From the NCBI GenBank assembly GCA_022496205.1, contig WTXD01000028.1:248001-312000 (forward strand): DNA of 64,000 nucleotides, in the 5' to 3' direction. Of this stretch, positions 57,901 through 64,000 are shown piece after piece. The notes beneath the pieces are model-generated. The model had not been told where the DNA came from. It did not search any database and saw only the letters and a list, made by a program, of their open reading frames with translations. Positions within the stretch are counted from its first letter, which is position 1. Every line of letters starts with the position of its first letter. The position numbers and the translations under genes were made by a program. Origin of the DNA: Gloeopeniophorella convolvens. Lineage: Eukaryota; Basidiomycota; Agaricomycetes; Russulales.

Positions 57901-58284
57901 CCGCTGCGGCCGCAAGATGAAAAGGGCACGCACCGATCCCAAAGCCTTGTCCAACACCCCGCTCTCGGAGAGCGCAAACGCAGCGCTCACGAGCGGCCTG
58001 GCCGCCTCCAGCACCTTCGCGCGCCGCCCGCGCCGGCTTCGGTAAGCTTTCAGCACGTACAGCTGGTCCTGGAATACGCCGAGCACGGCGTCGACCGAGT
58101 CGCAGCGCCCCAGCTTCGCGGCGAGTCGGTGGGCGGCCAGGTCCGTGCCTGTCGTTGCGGCGTACCGTTTCAGGGCGGAGTCGAGGATGGCCGGAAGGCT
58201 CGATGGGGCACGTCGCCGTCGGGTGGTTGCGCGTCCATGGCCGTCGGACGACACGGTAGGAGGGAGTGGAGGCGAGGGTGGCAT
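54963..58284 (-). CDS. Goodbye-NACHT-ankyrin NLR, short version (5 ankyrin repeats)
   Basis: Paralogue of the previous gene with the same exon plan. The ATG at 58284 starts MPPSPPLPPTVSSDGHG. The Goodbye-like domain has AILDSALKRYAATTGTDLA, SVDAVLGVFQDQLYVL and VVVKVVAEMLSIFALATKEI. The linker is DPSTNHNLACKGHHAGTSAW. Walker A is again on a 25-nt exon (57050-57026) and reads GKPGSGKSVLCSTIVQEL after splicing. Walker B is TTYVVVDALDECP and the Arg motif LRVCVTSRPEEDI. The winged-helix-like exon (FQCLAFSARPLYVDE, FAHFSVKEFL) leads to only five ankyrin repeats (SALQAASRVGHVEVARLLLE and others). The protein then ends RSRQPVV at 54963, at a point matching repeat 18 of the long paralogue. The shared end of the arrays (GTEFHAAAAA versus GTAFHAAAAG) suggests loss of internal repeats and of the 3' part. 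All catalytic motifs look intact. The gene is more GC-rich at its 5' end. Confidence 0.9.
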
Positions 58285-58888
58285 CTAGAGCTGTACTAGT
58301 ATGTAGCACTTAGCTGTTCAGCTTCGCACGCCACGCATAGCCACACGAAGAGTACAAGACTCGTCGGGATCGGCACTGGAACGGATTGAATGGGCAGGCG
58401 CCCCGCGTTACTACTCAAGGCCTTTCCAGAGCGTGACTGTGGAGGCGAGATGGTGGCCGAGGACATCATGGCAGACGACAACAGACGGTGTCGCGGTCGC
58501 TCTACTGACTGGCACGCAGCCGGGCCGCGACCGACCCGCACACACGCGACCAGGCCTGAACAACGCCTCCTGTTCTACTCAGTATGCACTCTACGGCCGC
58601 ACATCCCACGTCGAACACCCACACACACCGAAAGACACACAAAGAAATTATAAAACCATATCCATTCAAACCGAGGCGGGCCCAGGCCCTCGAGCCAAAC
58701 CAACCGTGGAGTCGGGTCGAAAAGTGTATATGTATGTGTATGTATACTAAGTAGCCTACATCAGGCGTGAAGGTGAAAGGGGGCGAGGCGTACAGTACAC
58801 GAGCAATCGTCGGAGGAAAAAAAAAGGAAGTCATTTAATCATTCAGGGCACTATTAAACCAACCGGGCGCTCGAGTCCGCACCGCGCT
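58285..58888. other. Intergenic, nothing recognised
   Basis: It lies between two minus-strand genes and contains a TATATGTATG-like simple repeat near 58728-58750. No gene found. Confidence 0.5.
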
Positions 58889-61614
58889 CTATTTGCGCGG
58901 GCCATACGCAGCCTGCAACCCGCGTCGTGAGCAACTGCACCACGCAACGACCATATGCAGACGCACCTTGATCTCCTTATCAAACGCCTGCGCGATCTTC
59001 TTCCGCTGGATCTTCTGCGCCGCCGTGACCAGCCCGCTCTCGGGCGTCCACTCGTCGGGCGTGAGCACGACCGCCTGCAGCATCTCGATGCCCTTGAAGC
59101 CCGCCTTCTTCCCCGCGGCGTTGCACTCGCGCAGCACGAGCGCCACGACCTTGGGGTTCGCGCACAGGTCGTGCAGCGACGCGGTCGCCTCGTCGCCCGA
59201 GAGCGCGCCGCGCAGGTGGCCCTCGTGCGGGACGATGATCGCGAGCGGCTGCGTCGCGTCGGGCGTCGCGTGCACGCAGATGTTCGATACGAGGTTGCAC
59301 GACTTGTACGTCGACTCGAGGCGCTCGAGCGCGATGTACTCGCCGCCCTGCAGCTTGACCAGGTTCTTGATCCTGCGCGCCGTCAGTTTCCACCAACACC
59401 GCCGCAACCAAACAGGCACGCACCGGTCGATGACGGAGAGCGTGCCGTCCTTATTCCACTGGCCGATGTCGCCGGTGCGCAGCCAGCCGTCCTTCGTGAA
59501 GATGCTCTCGTCATTGTTGAGGTCGTCGCGCTTGTAGTACCCGCTCGTGACGGACGGGCCGCGGAGGAGCACCTCGCCCTGCGGCGGGTTGCCCGTCGCG
59601 AAGTATCCCGCCTCGGGCACGTCAAGCAGCTTGATCTCGATCGACGGCGACGGGAGCCCGACGGGGCCGTACTGCTGCACCTCGGGCGGCGTGATCGAGC
59701 ACATGCCGCACGTCTCGGTCATGCCGTAGCCTAGCGCGGATCAGGTGAGCGATCGGCGGGTACGCGCGCGGACGGGGGGACGACCCACCCTGAAGAAGAG
59801 TGACGAGCGCGAGGTTGAGGAACTCCTGCGTCTCGCGCGAGAGCGCCGCGCCGCCAGAGAGCGCGATGCGCAGGCGGCCGCCGGTCGCCTGGCGGATCTT
59901 GTTGAACACCACGGCATCGACGACGTTCTTGAGCGCCGGCACGCCGGCGCGCTTGATGCTCATTGCGCCGTGGAAGACGCTCTTGCGGAGCGTGCCGCTC
60001 GCGTTGACCTGCGAGAGGATGCCCTTGCGGATGAGCTCCCACACGGCAGGGACGCCGACCATAACGGTGGGGCGGAACGCCTTGATGTCGCCGACGCAGC
60101 CGCGCACGGACGCGTCCGTGAGCGTCTTGACGCGGCCGAAGCCGCTCGTGATGCCGCCAAGACGAAGCAGAGCTCGACGACATACTCGAGGATATGCGCG
60201 AGCGGGAGGAAGGCGAGGTACGTGTCGCCGGGCTTGAGGTGGTGTCCGAAGAGGGTGTAGACTGAGCCGACGGCGGCGATAAGGTTCGAGTGCTTGATAA
60301 CGACGCCCTTCGGGGGGCCGGTCGTGCCCGAGGTGTACATGATGCACGCGACGTCATCGGTCGTGGGCGTGCGGCTCTCGGCGAGCTCGGCGGGCTGCGC
60401 ACGGCCGAGCTCGCGAAGCGCGTCGAGCGAGATTACGCGCACGCCCTCGCGCACGGCAGCGAGCTTGGTGAGGGCGGCCTCGGACGGCGTGCCGTCATAG
60501 ACGACGATACGCACCGAGGGCACGCTCCCGAGCACCTTGGTGAGCACGGGGAGGAGCTCGGCGTTGGTGAACACGCCAACACATTCGGGCTCGTTGAGCG
60601 AGTGCTGGAGGCCCTCCTCGCCGAGCGTGTCGTACGCGGTGGCGACGGTCGTCGAGATGCTCGCGCATGCGTACGAGACGAACTGCCAGGACGGACTGCA
60701 GGGCGCCAATAGTCAGCAGGGCGCAGGCGGGAGTGACGTGCAGACATGACGTGACAGAAACACGAGCCCGTGCGCAGAGCAGAGCCGACGTCAGCAGCGG
60801 CGCGCGATGCACGCACCGCCGCGCAGCGCACGCTCGATCGCAGGCAGCCGAGCTACAGCGGCGTCCCACGCCCCGCGCCACGTCCCCACGGCGCCCACAG
60901 GGCGCCCCAGAGCGGGCGCCGGCGCCGGGCGGGACCGTGGGCGCAGACTGGGCGTCCGAGGCGGAGGGCCCAGCCCTGTGCGCCGGCATGCCAAACCTGG
61001 CAGGCGCAGGTCTCGGGTCCTGCGAGGGGCCCGGGCTCGAAGCACGATGGGCACTCGAGCCCGCATACGTGCAAGTGGGGATATCCACGCAATGACGAGA
61101 CGCAGCACCGTCATGCAATGGAGTAGCGTGTACGTATACGTGTGGGGGGGAGCGGGGGAGAGAGAGAGCGGCACACGCACCCCGTCTGTGCATACACGTT
61201 GAACACGTCGCCCTTCTGCACGCCGAGGTCGAGCAGCCCGCGCGCCGCCTCGCTCACGGTGTCCTTGAGCTCGATAAACGAGATGTACTTGTAGTCCGAG
61301 AGGCGGAAGTACTTCCACGTCTTGGTCTCGCGGACCTCCTTGCCCCCGACGGTCTTGGAGACCTCCTTCTGCTCCTCAACCACCTCGACCACTTCGCGGT
61401 AGCCAAAGGCGTTGCGCGTGCCGTGCGTGCGCGCGGCGTATGAGAGGACGTCGTGCACGGTGTGGAGGCCCTCGAGGGGGCCGGTGACGAGGCGGTCGTG
61501 CGTCTTTTCGAGACGGCGGATGCGCGACTCTCCAGGGGCGGCGGCGGGGCCGACCTCGACGGAGCCGCGACCCCACGAGTCGCCAGGGGTGAAGGAATAG
61601 CTGTAGTTGGCCAT
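58889..61614 (-). CDS. FAA1: Long-chain fatty-acid CoA ligase
   Basis: Activates long-chain fatty acids with ATP and CoA through an acyl-adenylate, at the ER, lipid droplets or peroxisome. The ATG at 61614 starts MANYSYSFTPGDSWGRGSVE. Exon 1 ends at 61181 (VYAQTG) and a 485-nt intron leads to PSWQFVSYACASISTTVATA at 60695. The AMP-binding signature is CIMYTSGTTGPPKGVVIKHS (about 60340). Also visible are PLAHILEYVVELCF, GFGRVKTLTDASVRG, RIALSGGAALSRETQEFLNL, YGMTETCGMCSITPPEVQQY, DGWLRTGDIG, GGEYIALERLESTYKSC, and the end KKIAQAFDKEIK joined by a short intron to AAYGPRK with TAG at 58891-58889. One base appears missing at about 60160, between ELCFV and GGITSG, where no intron fits; this is probably a sequence error or a recent lesion. 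FAA1 versus FAA4 cannot be told apart. Confidence 0.92.
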
Positions 61615-61922
61615 GGTGGGTGTGGTGGTGGTAAGAGTCAAGAGGGCAAGTATACGTGGAGAGTATGACAATTTAATATAAGCTTGTGTGTGGCTCTGGT
61701 TGGCGCCTGTTGGCTACAAACCGACAATTCGCTTGCCGCAACACGCACAGATAATTTATTGCACAACACCCAGCAGAAGAAATATAAAAAAAGCAACACG
61801 CAGAGTCACTCGCAGCCAGCTAGCTCTCGCTCTCCATCGCCTCCTTTTCAAACTTTTTCTTCATCACGCTCACTGCGGTCACCGCGATCCCGTCAGACGG
61901 GTCCGAGCAAGCGGGGCGCCTA
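61615..61922. other. Intergenic promoter region of the CoA ligase
   Basis: AT-richer than its surroundings, between the minus-strand ligase start and the stop of the histone chaperone gene. No element stands out. Confidence 0.5.
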
Positions 61923-63983
61923 TCACGCACCTTCGCGCGACACCTGGCCCGACGACATCCACCCGTCGGGGAACGCCGCGACGATCTTCTGGTAGAGCGC
62001 CTTGCGCAGGCCCTGCTCGCTCACCTGCGACGCCGAGCCCTCCAGCGAGCTGTCCACACACAATCACGGAAAAAAAAATCAAAAACGGAAGTAAGGCGGC
62101 ATCAGCGCGATCGAGATCAAGCAGCGCACGCGCGCGTGACGCACTTCTTCTCGTTCTCGATCCGACAGCACTCGTTCGAGAGACACACGAGCTTCCAGAT
62201 CGTGCCCTTCATGCCCTCCGTCAGCTTGTACTTGCGCGCCGGCGCCGCGTGCGCCTGCGCCTTGCCGTCGCGCGCGTCCCCGTCGGCGTCCGGCGGCGCG
62301 GGCGAGCCCTCGGCCGACGCGCTGCCGCCGCCGCCGCCGCCACCGCCACCGTCGCCCTCAGGGCGCGCCTTTTCCTGCTTCTTTTCTGCGCGGGCGTGAG
62401 CGTGTGCGGGCGGGGAGAGGGGGCGGGCGGCGCGCGCACCCCACGCGGCGACGCTGCGCTCGTGCTCCTCCTGCGCGCGCGGAAAGCCCTCGTCCGCGGC
62501 GTCCTTGAGCTCCGCGAGCAGTTCGTCCTGCCGCTTGACGAGCAGCGCCATGTGCTCGGGGAAGATCTGTCGCTTGATGAGTTTCTGCCACCGCACCGTC
62601 AGTGCCATGTCGTGTCAGGTCGGGGTTAGGGAGGGACGCACGCTCATGGTGAAGCGGTTGTACGGGAAGATGCGCGGCATCAGGTTGAAAAAGTTGTCGT
62701 TGTACTCGTTCAGCAGGATCGCCTTGAGCGCTACCGCGCCGAGCACAGGACGGATGCCCGGCGGGAACTTGCCCTTGGGCTCCCAGCTTTCTGCTCCGGG
62801 CGCGTCAGCCGGCGCGCCGACACGCAAAGCGAGCGCCGGCGCACCTTTCGAGATGGCCGCCTTGAGGTCCTCGATGGCCACAGCGAGGTCTGGGTGGAAC
62901 GGGTGCTGGCGAGACGCGCATACAAGTAAGCACACGACTCGGGGCGCGCACGCGGGCACGCACGATGTCCACGACGCGCCGCCGCTTCTTGCCGTTCGGG
63001 CTGTCCGCCGCGCCGCGCGCCTTGCGCTTCCCGCCAGCGTCCTCGCCATCAGACAGGAGCGCGATCGGCACGTCCCGCGTGCCCGCCGATGCAGACGCGG
63101 ACGCAGGCGTGTTGGCGAGCGCAGGCGGGGCAGACGCGCTCGAGGACGCGGGCGGGTGCTGCAGTGCGTGTGGGTAGTTGCTCGGCCCGGCGATGGGCTC
63201 GGGCGCGGGGAGCGCGGTCTTCTTGGCGCGGTGCCGATGGTGCGCTTTTTCCTTGAGGAGCGCAACCTCGCCCGAGAAGACGTAGAAGCCCTGCTGCTTG
63301 GTCTGCGCAATGAACGTGCGCTCGTCTTGCGCGAGCTCCGAGTCGTCGATGAACGGGTCGGTGAGATCGTAGTACTCGGACGCGAGATTCTTCTTCTTCT
63401 GCGCATACGATCTCGCTCGTCAGTGCCCCGGCGCGCATATAGACGGAGCGCACGCGCGCATACACACCTTCTTGCCCTTCTTCTTCTCCCCATCCGTCGT
63501 TGCGGCACCATCCTCCGGCGCGCCCTCGCCTTCGCCCTCATGCTCGCTCTCACTCTCATAGCGCTTCACGGCAGGCGGCGGCGTGGCAGGCCGCTGCCCC
63601 GTCGCCTTGGCAAGCGCGCCGACGTCGACCTCGTACTTGTCCGGCCCGCCGAGCACAATGTCAAGGCGGATGGTGCGCAGCGGGGGTGGCGGCACGGGCG
63701 GTGGCGGGGATGGCGAGGCAGAACGCGCCCGGGCGGCCTTGGACTTGGGTTTTGCAGACGCGGGTTTTGCGCCAGCGCGAGACTTGGGCGGCTTGGACGG
63801 GGGAGGCGGCGGGGCGGAGGCGGCGTCGGAGGCCGAGTCCGGATCGCGCGAGGGCGCGAGGGGCGAGGGGTGCTGCGAGTCCGGGGGCGGGAGCGCGGGC
63901 GGCGCGGAGACGGACACGGCGATGGCGACGGACGAGTCTGTCGGTTTGATGTTGTTCTCGAGCATGTCGATGTCCGAGTCCAT
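61923..63983 (-). CDS. HPC2: HPC2/ubinuclein-family histone chaperone subunit
   Basis: Subunit of the HIR/HIRA complex, which deposits histone H3-H4 independently of replication; nuclear. The ATG at 63983 starts MDSDIDMLENNIKP, close to the window edge. A long disordered Pro/Ser/Ala head is followed by a conserved LRTIRLDIVLGG segment. The Hpc2-related (HUN) motif is NLASEYYDLTDPFIDDSELA (about 63380). Then come KKRRRVVDI (nuclear signal-like), a helical block (HPDLAVAIEDLKAAISK, FPPGIRPVLGAVALKAILLN, FFNLMPRIFPYNRFTM) and the ubinuclein middle-domain piece LIKRQIFPEHMALLVKRQDE, which contains a Gly-rich insert. The last exon reads EGSASQVSEQGLRKALYQKI and VAAFPDGWMSSGQVSREGA with TGA at 61925-61923. 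Several short introns separate these blocks. The start is the first ATG before the conserved sequence. Confidence 0.88.
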
Positions 63984-64000
63984 GGCGCGGAAATATACTC

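Overview
The window is nuclear DNA of a filamentous fungus, most likely an agaricomycete (mushroom or polypore type). The evidence is GC-rich genes with many short GT-AG introns (about 50-60 nt), a velvet-family regulator, a DUF6535 membrane protein, and NACHT-type NLR genes with WD40 or ankyrin sensor domains, a repertoire typical of Agaricomycetes. The species cannot be named from sequence alone.

Layout. The left flank (1-13.4 kb) holds a decayed short-chain dehydrogenase, an unrecognised multi-pass membrane gene, a VosA-like velvet regulator with a very long Pro/Tyr/His-rich tail, and a family X DNA polymerase (Pol lambda / Pol IV type) with a BRCT domain and one unusually long intron. The centre (13.4-41 kb) is an unstable island. 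A module of a glutathione S-transferase-like gene followed by a NACHT-WD40 NLR occurs twice in the same orientation (13.4-23.8 kb and 28.0-40.9 kb). Copy 1 looks mostly intact and has 14 WD40 repeats. Copy 2 has a nonsense codon in the GST, a nonsense codon and a frameshift in the NLR, and 7 WD40 repeats. Between the modules lie the wreck of a VPS68/TMEM50-type gene, a truncated remnant of an ankyrin-type NLR, and long stretches without recognisable genes. The right flank (41.3-64 kb) has a SET5-like methyltransferase, the QCR2 core subunit of respiratory complex III (with several apparent single-base deletions), a DUF6535 protein, two neighbouring ankyrin-type NLRs (about 26 and 5 ankyrin repeats) with an N-terminal Goodbye-like domain, a long-chain acyl-CoA synthetase and an HPC2/ubinuclein histone chaperone.

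How it works together. The flanking genes are ordinary cellular functions: DNA repair, respiration, lipid activation and chromatin. The island is an NLR birth-and-death locus. Two NLR architectures (C2-like/helical-NACHT-WD40 and Goodbye-NACHT-ankyrin) have been duplicated, truncated and expanded or contracted in their repeat domains, as expected for fungal allorecognition or immune receptors. That immune role is inferred from the family; nothing in this sequence proves it. Several apparent single-base deletions in housekeeping genes suggest part of the frame damage may be residual assembly error, so each break should be checked against reads.
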